Source: Methylobacter sp. (GTDB taxonomy: Bacteria > Pseudomonadota > Gammaproteobacteria > Methylococcales > Methylomonadaceae). From it: a stretch of DNA of 55,433 nucleotides. The translations under genes were made by a program, and so were the position numbers. Within the stretch, counting starts at the first letter, position 1; the number at the start of each line of letters is the position of its first letter. The notes beneath the pieces were generated by a model. It searched no databases, was not told where the DNA came from, and worked only from the letters and a program-made list of their open reading frames with translations. The stretch is from positions 1 through 55,433 of the forward strand of contig JAPLRU010000056.1 in the NCBI GenBank assembly GCA_026399025.1, read 5' to 3'. Of the stretch, positions 17,877 to 25,403 are shown in pieces.

Positions 17877-19108
17877 CACATTGGATTGAAAAGCAACGTT
17901 ATATTATCGATTTCACCCTGTCTTCGTTGTTGCGCAGAAAGGTGAAAAACTTCGGCTTGCTGGCTTTATATACGCTGATCGTGTTTATTCTGGCTTCGAC
18001 GATGTTTTTTACTTACGCGATTAAAAAAGAAGCTGCGTTGATTCTGAACGGCGCGCCGGAAATTGTGGTGCAAAAAATCGTTGCCGGGCGGCATGATCTT
18101 TTTCCACTTGCTTATGTCGAAACTATTAAAAACATCCGTGGCGTGGCCTCCGTCGAAAGCCGGTTATGGGGCTATTATTACGACAGTCTGGTCAGCGCCA
18201 ACTACACGTTGCTGACCCCGCCAGGCAACGATGCCGCCAAGCCGTCGGCCAAGACTACGGTGGTTGAAAACGACTCCGGCGGAGAAGCAGTCAAACCCCT
18301 ATTTGAACTGAACGGAGCGAAGCTCGAACCCGGAACGCTGATTATCGGCAACGGCATTGCCCGTCTTCGCGCTATCGGCAAGGATGATTACATGCCGTTC
18401 CGCGCCTTTGACGGCAAGGTGTTGAACTTCAGGATAGCGGGCGTTTTGTCCTCTCAATCCGAACTGGTTTCCTCCGATTTGATGCTGATTACCGGGGAAG
18501 ACTTTAGAAAACTGTTCGGCATCGATAACAGTCATGTGACCGATCTTACCGTTGTCGTCAATAATCCCAGCGAGGTGGCGATGGTGGCGTCGAAAATAAA
18601 AAAACACCTGCCCGATGCCCGGCCGATTATTCGGGATGAAATCCTCAGAACTTACGATTCCATTTTCAATTGGCGAGGCGGCATGATGATCGTCATTTTC
18701 TCAGCGGCCGTGCTTGCTTTCGTTATTTTCGCCTGGGACAAGGCTTCGGGCCTGAGTGCCGGTGAAAGACGCGAAATCGGCATACTCAAGGCGGTCGGCT
18801 GGGAAACCTCGGACGTGATCCAGATGAAGTTTTGGGAAGGCGCGATGATTTCGCTGACGGCATTTTTTACCGGCGTGATTTTGGCTTATATACATGTGTT
18901 TTTTACCGGTTCCATTGTCTTCGAACCGGCGCTAAAAGGTTGGTCCAGCCTTTATCCCAATTTTGAGCTGACGCCGTTTGTCAATCTCGAACAACTGACC
19001 ACGCTGTTTTTTCTGACCGTGGTGCCTTATACCGTGGCAACCATCGTCCCAATCTGGCGGGCTGCGACCATCGACCCGGATTCGGCGATGCGATTTACCG
19101 GAGAATAG
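17873..19108 (+). CDS. ABC transporter permease, FtsX/MacB type
   Basis: 411 residues from the ATG at 17873, which overlaps the preceding stop; longer frames upstream only shadow that gene. Topology is classic FtsX: one N-terminal helix (LLALYTLIVFILASTMFF), a large periplasmic domain (about 50-265) and three C-terminal helices. The last part ends with IVPIWRAATIDPDSAMRF, the usual FtsX C-terminal motif (P-x-x-x-A-x-x-x-D-P). The cytoplasmic loop ERREIGILKAVGWETSDV is the coupling segment. Such permeases act as mechanotransmitters or lipoprotein/peptide exporters rather than importers. The NosL and TlpA neighbours suggest a role in metallocentre assembly, comparable to NosFY but of a different permease family. 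Confidence 0.85.
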   Translation: MTHWIEKQRYIIDFTLSSLLRRKVKNFGLLALYTLIVFILASTMFFTYAIKKEAALILNGAPEIVVQKIVAGRHDLFPLAYVETIKNIRGVASVESRLWGYYYDSLVSANYTLLTPPGNDAAKPSAKTTVVENDSGGEAVKPLFELNGAKLEPGTLIIGNGIARLRAIGKDDYMPFRAFDGKVLNFRIAGVLSSQSELVSSDLMLITGEDFRKLFGIDNSHVTDLTVVVNNPSEVAMVASKIKKHLPDARPIIRDEILRTYDSIFNWRGGMMIVIFSAAVLAFVIFAWDKASGLSAGERREIGILKAVGWETSDVIQMKFWEGAMISLTAFFTGVILAYIHVFFTGSIVFEPALKGWSSLYPNFELTPFVNLEQLTTLFFLTVVPYTVATIVPIWRAATIDPDSAMRFTGE

Positions 19109-19110
19109 TC

Positions 19111-19782
19111 ATGATCGAACTAATGAATGTCAGAAAAGTGTTTAACGCCGGTAATCCCAGCGAGTTTTCGGCGCTGAACAGCGTCAATCTGCATATAGCG
19201 GAAAATCAGGTCACCGTGCTGAAAGGCCCCAGCGGTTCGGGCAAAACCACGCTGTTAAGCATCGTCGGTTGCATGAGCCGGCCTTCGGCGGGGCGGGTAA
19301 ACTTGCAAGGACGTGAAATCACCAGTCTGCCGGAACGTTTCTTAACCGATATACGGCGCAAGACCTTCGGTTTCATTTTCCAACAACCGAATCTGATCAA
19401 GGGCATTTCGGTATTGGAAAACGTGATGTTGCCTGCTTATCCGCTGGGAGAAAAGCGTTCCCAGCTGAAAATCAAGGCGATGAAAGGTCTGTCCGAGCTG
19501 AATATCGCCAACAAGGCGGCGTCGAAGGTGGAATGGCTGTCCGGCGGCGAAGCCCAGCGGGCCTCTATCGTGCGCGCTTTGATCAACGACCCGCATATCA
19601 TCATTGCCGATGAACCGACCGCTCATCTGGATAGCAAACTGTCGTACCGCTTCATGGAAATTATCGAAAAATTCAAGGCGGAAGGCAAAACCGTGATCAT
19701 CACCAGCCATGATCCATTGGTCTATGAATCTTCGATGGTGGACCGGGTGGTCAATCTTCGCGACGGCCAAATCGAGAGGTAG
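19111..19782 (+). CDS. ABC transporter ATP-binding protein, LolD/MacB type
   Basis: 223 residues, 2 bases after the permease stop. Walker A GPSGSGKTT (about 39-47), Q-loop (FIFQQPNLI), signature LSGGEAQR, Walker B IIIADEPTAHLD and the switch His (ITSHD) are all intact, so the protein should hydrolyse ATP. It belongs to the short-domain class that pairs with FtsX-like permeases, and the gene order confirms the partner. Confidence 0.92.
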   Translation: MIELMNVRKVFNAGNPSEFSALNSVNLHIAENQVTVLKGPSGSGKTTLLSIVGCMSRPSAGRVNLQGREITSLPERFLTDIRRKTFGFIFQQPNLIKGISVLENVMLPAYPLGEKRSQLKIKAMKGLSELNIANKAASKVEWLSGGEAQRASIVRALINDPHIIIADEPTAHLDSKLSYRFMEIIEKFKAEGKTVIITSHDPLVYESSMVDRVVNLRDGQIER

Positions 19783-19784
19783 CC

Positions 19785-20798
19785 GTGATCCTGCATCCTA
19801 CCGTCATCGCCAATCTGCTGGCCGCCTATGTAGGCAGCGGCATGGTGTTGTATGCCGTATTTTACGGGGTGCAAATACTAAGACATTGGGATATACAAAG
19901 CGGCCACGAAGTGCAGTTGGTGCTGGAACGTAAAACTTATTTGATTTCGACACTGTTGTCGTATGTGTTCGGGCTGCAACTGCTGTCGCTGTTTTTGTTC
20001 ATATTTACCGCCGATAGCCTGACTCCGCTGTTTGTCGGTGCGATGTGCGCTGCCGGTACCTTAAACGTCGACGGCTTCGGCTATCCGACGCTGGTATTGA
20101 AAATTTTCAACTTTATTGTGGCCGGGCTGTGGCTGGTTTTAAATTATGCCGACAATCAGGGTTACGATTACCCGCTGATCAAAAAGAAATACCTGCTGTT
20201 GGCGTGCGTTACGCCGTTTATCCTGCTGGAGGCGGTTCTGGAGAGCGCCTACTTTCTGAGCATGAAGGCGGATGTGATTACCTCTTGCTGCGGCAGTTTG
20301 TTCAGCAGCGAGCGGGTAACCGGTATCGGTTCGGAAATTGCCTCATTGCCGGCGTTGTCGATGATGTGGGTTTTTTACAGCACCGTTTCATGCACTTTGC
20401 TTTGCGGGATTTTTTTCTACCTGAAAGGCTTAGGCGGCTATCTGTATGCCGCGCTGAGCTTGCTGATGTTTATCGTCTCGCTGGTTTCTATCGTGTCCTT
20501 CATCTCGCTGTACATTTATGAGCTGCCGACCCATCACTGTCCGTTCTGCATCATCATGGAAGAGTACAGCTATATCGGCTACCTGCTTTATCTGTTGCTG
20601 TTCGGCGCCGTGGTGTCGGGTCTTGGCGTCGGCGCATTGCTGCCTTTTCGTCAGGTCGAAAGCCTGCAAGCCATGCTTGGCGGCTTCATCCGCAAACTGG
20701 CGCTGGCCTCCGTTATTTTATTCGCCGTGTTTACCGCGCTGGTCAGTTATGAAATCGTATCCTCAAGTTTGGTGATTGCTTATGAAGTCGTTTATTAA
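19785..20798 (+). CDS. Polytopic membrane protein with CxxC motif
   Basis: 337 residues starting with GTG (GAGAGG five bases before). About eight hydrophobic helices. Two Cys pairs face one side: TSCCGSLF near the middle and HHCPFCIIMEEYSYIGYLLY in the second half; the latter resembles the redox-active CxxC loops of VKOR-like membrane thiol oxidoreductases, though I cannot assign that family. It is coupled on both sides in the operon (NosL starts inside it). A membrane thiol or copper carrier for the NosL proteins is a reasonable guess. Confidence 0.7.
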   Translation: MILHPTVIANLLAAYVGSGMVLYAVFYGVQILRHWDIQSGHEVQLVLERKTYLISTLLSYVFGLQLLSLFLFIFTADSLTPLFVGAMCAAGTLNVDGFGYPTLVLKIFNFIVAGLWLVLNYADNQGYDYPLIKKKYLLLACVTPFILLEAVLESAYFLSMKADVITSCCGSLFSSERVTGIGSEIASLPALSMMWVFYSTVSCTLLCGIFFYLKGLGGYLYAALSLLMFIVSLVSIVSFISLYIYELPTHHCPFCIIMEEYSYIGYLLYLLLFGAVVSGLGVGALLPFRQVESLQAMLGGFIRKLALASVILFAVFTALVSYEIVSSSLVIAYEVVY

Positions 20799-21297
20799 CA
20801 CGCTGCACCCTACGGCCGGTGTTCTTAAAATCGTATTTTGGCTGTTTTTGCTTTTTAGTGTAACCGTCAGCTACGGCGACGAACCCGCAATTACGATCAA
20901 AAAATCCGACCGCTGCCCGGTATGCGGCATGTTTGTCTACAAATACCCGAAATGGGTCGCTCAAATCATGTTTAAGGATGGTACGTACTATTTTTACGAC
21001 GGCGCGAAAGACATGTTCAAACATATCTTCGATACCGCCAAATATACGCCCGGAAAGTCGGCGGAAACCATCAAGGATATTTACGTCACCGACTATTACG
21101 AAGTGGAGTTGATCGATGCCAAATCGGCTTTTTATGTGCTCGGTTCGGACGTATTGGGCCCGATGGGGCATGAATTACTGCCGTTTAAGGACCGGGAAGC
21201 GGCGCAGGAATTCATGGAAGATCATAAAGGCAAATCCATCATCCGCTTTCAGGAGGTGACCCCCGCCATCATTGAATCGCTGGATCACCGGACATGA
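20782..21297 (+). CDS. nosL: NosL-family copper chaperone
   Basis: 171 residues from the ATG at 20782, inside the end of the previous gene (17-base overlap). Sec signal peptide ending near VSYG-D (about residue 32). Unlike classical NosL lipoproteins it has no lipobox. DRCPVCGMFV (Cys45, Cys48, Met50) is the signature CxxCGM of the NosL family, which binds Cu(I) and helps assemble the copper centres of nitrous oxide reductase. No nosZ lies in the window, so the target may be another cuproprotein. Confidence 0.88.
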   Translation: MKSFINTLHPTAGVLKIVFWLFLLFSVTVSYGDEPAITIKKSDRCPVCGMFVYKYPKWVAQIMFKDGTYYFYDGAKDMFKHIFDTAKYTPGKSAETIKDIYVTDYYEVELIDAKSAFYVLGSDVLGPMGHELLPFKDREAAQEFMEDHKGKSIIRFQEVTPAIIESLDHRT

Positions 21298-21830
21298 ACA
21301 TGATGTCCTATTTGAAACTCACGCTACTGAGCCTGTTAATTGTTGTTGCGCTCAGCGGATGTAATAAACGAGGAGGATTACAGATTGGAGATACGGCTCC
21401 GAATGTCACCTTAACCGACATCAATGGCAATCCCGTTACCTTGCCTAAAAACATTAAGGGCAAAGTCGCGCTACTGCGCTTTTGGTCCATTGATTGCGGT
21501 TTCTGCGACAAACAGATTCTTTTATCGCTGGAGCTGCTCTATCAAAAATACAAAGATCGGGGATTTATTCCGGTGGCGATTAATGAAAGCCGACTGGACA
21601 AAACCGATCCGCGGCTTAAACCGTTTGAAAACCTGACTTATCCCATGCTGATCGATGAATACGGCTTGATAGCCAAACAATTTAGTGTCATCGGTCTGCC
21701 GACGACTTTCATTATCGACGGGCAAGGTATTGTCCGGGACAAAATTACCGGCGATGCCGGTATCGATGAATTTGAAAAACGCTTTACAACGATTCTAAAT
21801 AAAGGAGTTTTTTATGAAAACGGTCATTAA
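21294..21830 (+). CDS. TlpA/ResA-like thioredoxin lipoprotein
   Basis: 178 residues; ATG overlaps the NosL stop (ATGA). Lipobox LSGC with Cys23, so it is membrane-anchored in the periplasm. Thioredoxin fold with active site WSIDCGFCDKQ and cis-Pro in GLPTTF. TlpA/ResA proteins keep Cys of copper or haem sites reduced; together with NosL and DsbD here this suggests reduction of apo-cuproprotein thiols before copper loading. Confidence 0.9.
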   Translation: MNMMSYLKLTLLSLLIVVALSGCNKRGGLQIGDTAPNVTLTDINGNPVTLPKNIKGKVALLRFWSIDCGFCDKQILLSLELLYQKYKDRGFIPVAINESRLDKTDPRLKPFENLTYPMLIDEYGLIAKQFSVIGLPTTFIIDGQGIVRDKITGDAGIDEFEKRFTTILNKGVFYENGH

Positions 21831-23226
21831 AATAGCGTTCATGCTGGTCTTTTTTTACTTTGCCTTGCTTTCTACATGGGTATCGGCCGAGCAAACACAC
21901 AAACGCGAAAGCTGTAGAGTCTGCGGCATGTACATTGATCAGTACCAAAAGAGCGCCGCCGAATTGGTCTACAAAGATGGAGCCAAGGAATATACCTGCG
22001 GCGTCGCTTGTATGTTGCGGGAAGTCGAGGATGCGGGCGGCCTATCCGCATTCAAGTCGGTGCAAGTGCACGATTGGGTTTCGGGTAAGTTAGTGGATGC
22101 GGAAACGGCCACTTATGTGATCGGCAGCAGTGTGATTCCTGACATGGTGCCCAACTACATCGCGTTCGCCAAGCGCGAGGAGGCCGAAGCGTTCGTTGTC
22201 AAACAAGGCGGCGAAGTGATCGACTTCAATATTGCCTACGATGACGTATCGCCGGTCGGCACGACCGCGCCGTTTCGGATTCGCACTGCGGTAACGCCGG
22301 GCAAGGGCAATTTCAGCGCCGGTATGGTTTACGGTTATACACAAAAAGACAATCTTAAGATCGGCTCCAACGGTGTGGATCCAGATAGTTTCATCCATGG
22401 CAACATAGCTCAACCAAGAGCACCGAAGGAAATGCAGGTGCAGCAACAAGCCCTGACCTTCAATTACTCGCCGACCGACAAGCTTGCGCTGTTCATGAAC
22501 GTGCCTTGGTTCGAAAAAAGGCTGACTACCCTGAGCCAAACGCAACCGCCGGGAGTTCTGCCCGGAAGATTCGGTGAAACAAACGATAACACCAACGGGC
22601 TCGGCGACATCAGCCTTGAAGGGCGTTATAACCTATGGCGCAGCACCCGGTGGGACAAGTTCGCCACCGTGCTGCTCGGCACCAGCTTGCCTTCCGGCCG
22701 TTTCAACGGTAATCGGGATGCGACCGGCGCGCTCCAGGCGGCGGGTCTGCAACTGGGTAAAGGAACCGCGACTTTTACCGGCGGGATGCTTTACTCTCAG
22801 CGCTGGAAAGACTTCTGGTTGCACGCTTCGGCTCTTTATAACGTCAATCCCGAAAATGATGACCGCTTTGCCTTCGGCGATGTGGCTACCGCCGGTCTGG
22901 CCTTGCACTACACGCCAAACTACGACTGGATGATCGGTGTCGAAATGGATGCCGGCTACAGCGAGAAAAATACAGACCGGGGCATTAAGGCCGGCAACAG
23001 CGGCGGCACCGTCACCAATCTGGCATTCGTTTCCGACTACCGCTTTCTTAATGCCTTGGGCGGCAACTTCAAATTGCGCGGGTCGGTCGGCTTACCGATT
23101 TACGAAGATTTGAACTCCCAAAAGGCGAGAAATATCCGGGGACCGTTCCAGCAAGTTCAATTGGGTGACGGGTTCTTCGGTAATCTCTCGGTTATTTGGA
23201 CCTTCCGGGCCGCTCCGGATTATTAA
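21814..23226 (+). CDS. NosL domain fused to an outer-membrane beta-barrel
   Basis: 470 residues, AAAGGAG before the ATG, overlapping the previous stop by 17 bases. Signal peptide about 1-25. Residues 30-150 are a NosL domain (RESCRVCGMYIDQ with Cys34, Cys37, Met39; a second pair in EYTCGVACML). From about 155 the chain becomes a beta-barrel of alternating hydrophobic strands with aromatic girdles (for example NFSAGMVYGYTQ, DISLEGRYNLW, FFGNLSVIWTF), like the transporter/porin families of the outer membrane. A copper chaperone tied to an outer-membrane barrel implies delivery or uptake of copper at the outer membrane. The combination is unusual; both halves are supported by sequence, the function is inferred. 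Confidence 0.8.
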   Translation: MKTVIKIAFMLVFFYFALLSTWVSAEQTHKRESCRVCGMYIDQYQKSAAELVYKDGAKEYTCGVACMLREVEDAGGLSAFKSVQVHDWVSGKLVDAETATYVIGSSVIPDMVPNYIAFAKREEAEAFVVKQGGEVIDFNIAYDDVSPVGTTAPFRIRTAVTPGKGNFSAGMVYGYTQKDNLKIGSNGVDPDSFIHGNIAQPRAPKEMQVQQQALTFNYSPTDKLALFMNVPWFEKRLTTLSQTQPPGVLPGRFGETNDNTNGLGDISLEGRYNLWRSTRWDKFATVLLGTSLPSGRFNGNRDATGALQAAGLQLGKGTATFTGGMLYSQRWKDFWLHASALYNVNPENDDRFAFGDVATAGLALHYTPNYDWMIGVEMDAGYSEKNTDRGIKAGNSGGTVTNLAFVSDYRFLNALGGNFKLRGSVGLPIYEDLNSQKARNIRGPFQQVQLGDGFFGNLSVIWTFRAAPDY

Positions 23227-23270
23227 GTTTGCAGCTGTTGTCAATTTATAACTTACTGGAGAGATTGCTT

Positions 23271-25040
23271 ATGGTTAAAATCTCAATCCTGAGATTTTTA
23301 TGTTGTCTGGCATTCTGCTTTGCCGGTCAGGCTTACGCTATCGACGCAGAGGATGTCCTGCCGGCCGAGCAGGCTTTCCAGTTCACCGCCAAGGCGAAAA
23401 CATCAGACAGGCTGAGACTCTCCTGGCATATCGCGAACGGCTATTACCTGTACCGAAACAAATTCAAATTCGTTTCGTTGACGCTCGGCATCAAAGTGGG
23501 GGAGCAGGCTTTTCCTCCAGGCCATGCCAAGCACGATAATATTTTCGGTGATGTGGAAGTTTTTCGTGACCACCTTGAGGTGGATATTGCTGTTCAACGT
23601 CAGGATCCGAAACTGAATAAGCTGGTATTGGAAGTCACTTTTCAAGGCTGCGCCGATGTAGGCGTTTGTTATATGCCTGTACAACAAACCGTTAGTTTCG
23701 ACTTGCCGGATGACGGTCTCAACGGGTGGGGATTGACTTCCGCTTTCGATCGTTTATCGTCGCTCATGTCGGAACAGGACAGTATCGCCGCTTCGATAGG
23801 TGGCAGATCGCTGTGGCTGATTATTTTTAGTTTCCTCGGTTTTGGTTTGTTATTGGCGTTTACGCCCTGCGTGTTTCCGATGATTCCGATTCTTTCCGGC
23901 ATCATCGTAGGCCAGGGCAGGCGATTAACCACCCGCAGAGCTTTTTTGTTGTCGCTGAGTTACGTACTGGCGTCCGCTGCGACTTATACGATTTTCGGCG
24001 TATTAGCCGGTCTTTTCGGCAATAACCTGCAAGCCTTTTTTCAGGAACCGTGGGTGATTAGTGTTTTTAGCGGCATCTTTGTGTTGTTGGCTTGCTCGAT
24101 GCTTGGCTTGTTTAATTTGCAAATGCCTGATTTTATCCAAAATAGAATCGTGATTATCAGCGCCAAACAACACGGCGGAAATGCGTTGGGCGCGGCGATA
24201 ATGGGCGCGCTGTCGGCGTTGGCGGTAGGGCCGTGCATTACCGCGCCACTGGCGGGAGCATTGATTTACATCGGCCAAACCGGTGATGCGATGTTGGGAG
24301 GCGTGGCGTTATTTTCGTTGGGCATGGGCATGGGCATACCGCTGCTGATTATCGGGACTTCGGCCGGGAAATTGTTGCCCAAAAGCGGAGCTTGGATGAA
24401 TGTGACCAAGGCCGTTTTCGGCATAGGCTTGCTGGCGGTGGCGATTTGGTTATTGGGGCGTATCCTGCCGCCGCCTGCGACTCAGTTGCTTTGGCTGGCA
24501 TTGCTGATTTTCCCGTTGATGTATCTGGGCTGGAAAAAGCTCTGGAAAGGCATCGGACTGATGGTGTTGACTTATGCGGCGTTTTTGTCGGTAGGCATTG
24601 CTACACATCGGCAACGCGATGCCATGCAGCTTTTATGTGTTGCCGCCGTCGCCTGCGAAGAACCGCCGCCGCTGCCGTTTCAAAAGGTCAAATCAGCGGA
24701 ACAGTTGCAGCAAACCCTAGCTGAAGCCCATGCCCAGGGACGCTGGGTTATGCTTGATTTTTACGCCGACTGGTGCGCATCGTGTAAGGAAATGGCGGTT
24801 TATACTTTTTCCGATCCCAAGGTTAGGGACGTTTTATCGTCTGTGGTGTTGGTGCAGGCCGATGTTACGCAAAATTTACCGGCGGACCAGGCATTGCTGA
24901 GAAAATTTAATCTGATCGGCCCGCCCGCGATACTTTTCTTCGGTCCCGATCAACAAGAGCGCGATGCTTATAGAGTGATCGGTTATTTGCAAAAAGATAA
25001 ATTTCTGGACATGCTTGCCGCGTTTTTAAATTCAGTTTAA
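23271..25040 (+). CDS. dsbD: Thiol:disulfide interchange protein DsbD
   Basis: 589 residues from the ATG at 23271 (CTGGAGAGA upstream). Signal peptide (ends AYA-I), periplasmic alpha domain with FQGCADVGVC (Cys127, Cys133), eight-helix core with the Cys pair in FTPCVFP and VGPCITAPL, and a C-terminal thioredoxin domain with DWCASCK. It passes electrons from cytoplasmic thioredoxin to periplasmic thiols. It closes the operon and would reduce the TlpA-like lipoprotein. Confidence 0.95.
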   Translation: MVKISILRFLCCLAFCFAGQAYAIDAEDVLPAEQAFQFTAKAKTSDRLRLSWHIANGYYLYRNKFKFVSLTLGIKVGEQAFPPGHAKHDNIFGDVEVFRDHLEVDIAVQRQDPKLNKLVLEVTFQGCADVGVCYMPVQQTVSFDLPDDGLNGWGLTSAFDRLSSLMSEQDSIAASIGGRSLWLIIFSFLGFGLLLAFTPCVFPMIPILSGIIVGQGRRLTTRRAFLLSLSYVLASAATYTIFGVLAGLFGNNLQAFFQEPWVISVFSGIFVLLACSMLGLFNLQMPDFIQNRIVIISAKQHGGNALGAAIMGALSALAVGPCITAPLAGALIYIGQTGDAMLGGVALFSLGMGMGIPLLIIGTSAGKLLPKSGAWMNVTKAVFGIGLLAVAIWLLGRILPPPATQLLWLALLIFPLMYLGWKKLWKGIGLMVLTYAAFLSVGIATHRQRDAMQLLCVAAVACEEPPPLPFQKVKSAEQLQQTLAEAHAQGRWVMLDFYADWCASCKEMAVYTFSDPKVRDVLSSVVLVQADVTQNLPADQALLRKFNLIGPPAILFFGPDQQERDAYRVIGYLQKDKFLDMLAAFLNSV

Positions 25041-25403
25041 TAGTAACTACTCAGCACATTAAAGAAATGAAATAGTAAAACTTGGCGTAGATGGAGTGTA
25101 AGTTTTTTGCTGAAATTGGTTTACCGATGTTTCACCTTGTCGGTGGGCTTAGGAATGTGCATGAAATAACTTCGGAACGAGCATGAAATAACGTCGGCAA
25201 CTGGCTCCCTCTCCTGCTGGAGAGGGTTGTGAGGGCGAGGAGAATCAAATGCTCAAATTATTTCATGCACGTTCCTTAGCTAGGCCTGAGAAAATACTTG
25301 TTATTCAATTGCCTGTGTCGTATCGGCAGCCTTATATATGAGGCAAAATATCGGCCCTATAGGTCATAGAAGCGCCTATTTGTGGTTTGTTGGTCGTTAA
25401 AAA
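25041..25403. other. Gene-free stretch with a nested inverted-repeat element
   Basis: No gene. Besides the 25148-25279 element it has GTAACTACTC at 25043-25052, the same ten bases that occur next to the IS66 fragment at 55181-55190. Confidence 0.5.
25148..25279. mobile_element. 132-bp inverted-repeat-bounded element with inner palindrome
   Basis: Outer arms 25148-25169 and 25258-25279 match at about 20 of 22 positions (core TGCATGAAATAA). In the middle lies CCCTCTCCTGCTGGAGAGGG (25207-25226), a palindrome found also at 3728 and 43651. A direct repeat GCATGAAATAAC occurs at 25159 and 25181. No coding capacity. Confidence 0.55.
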
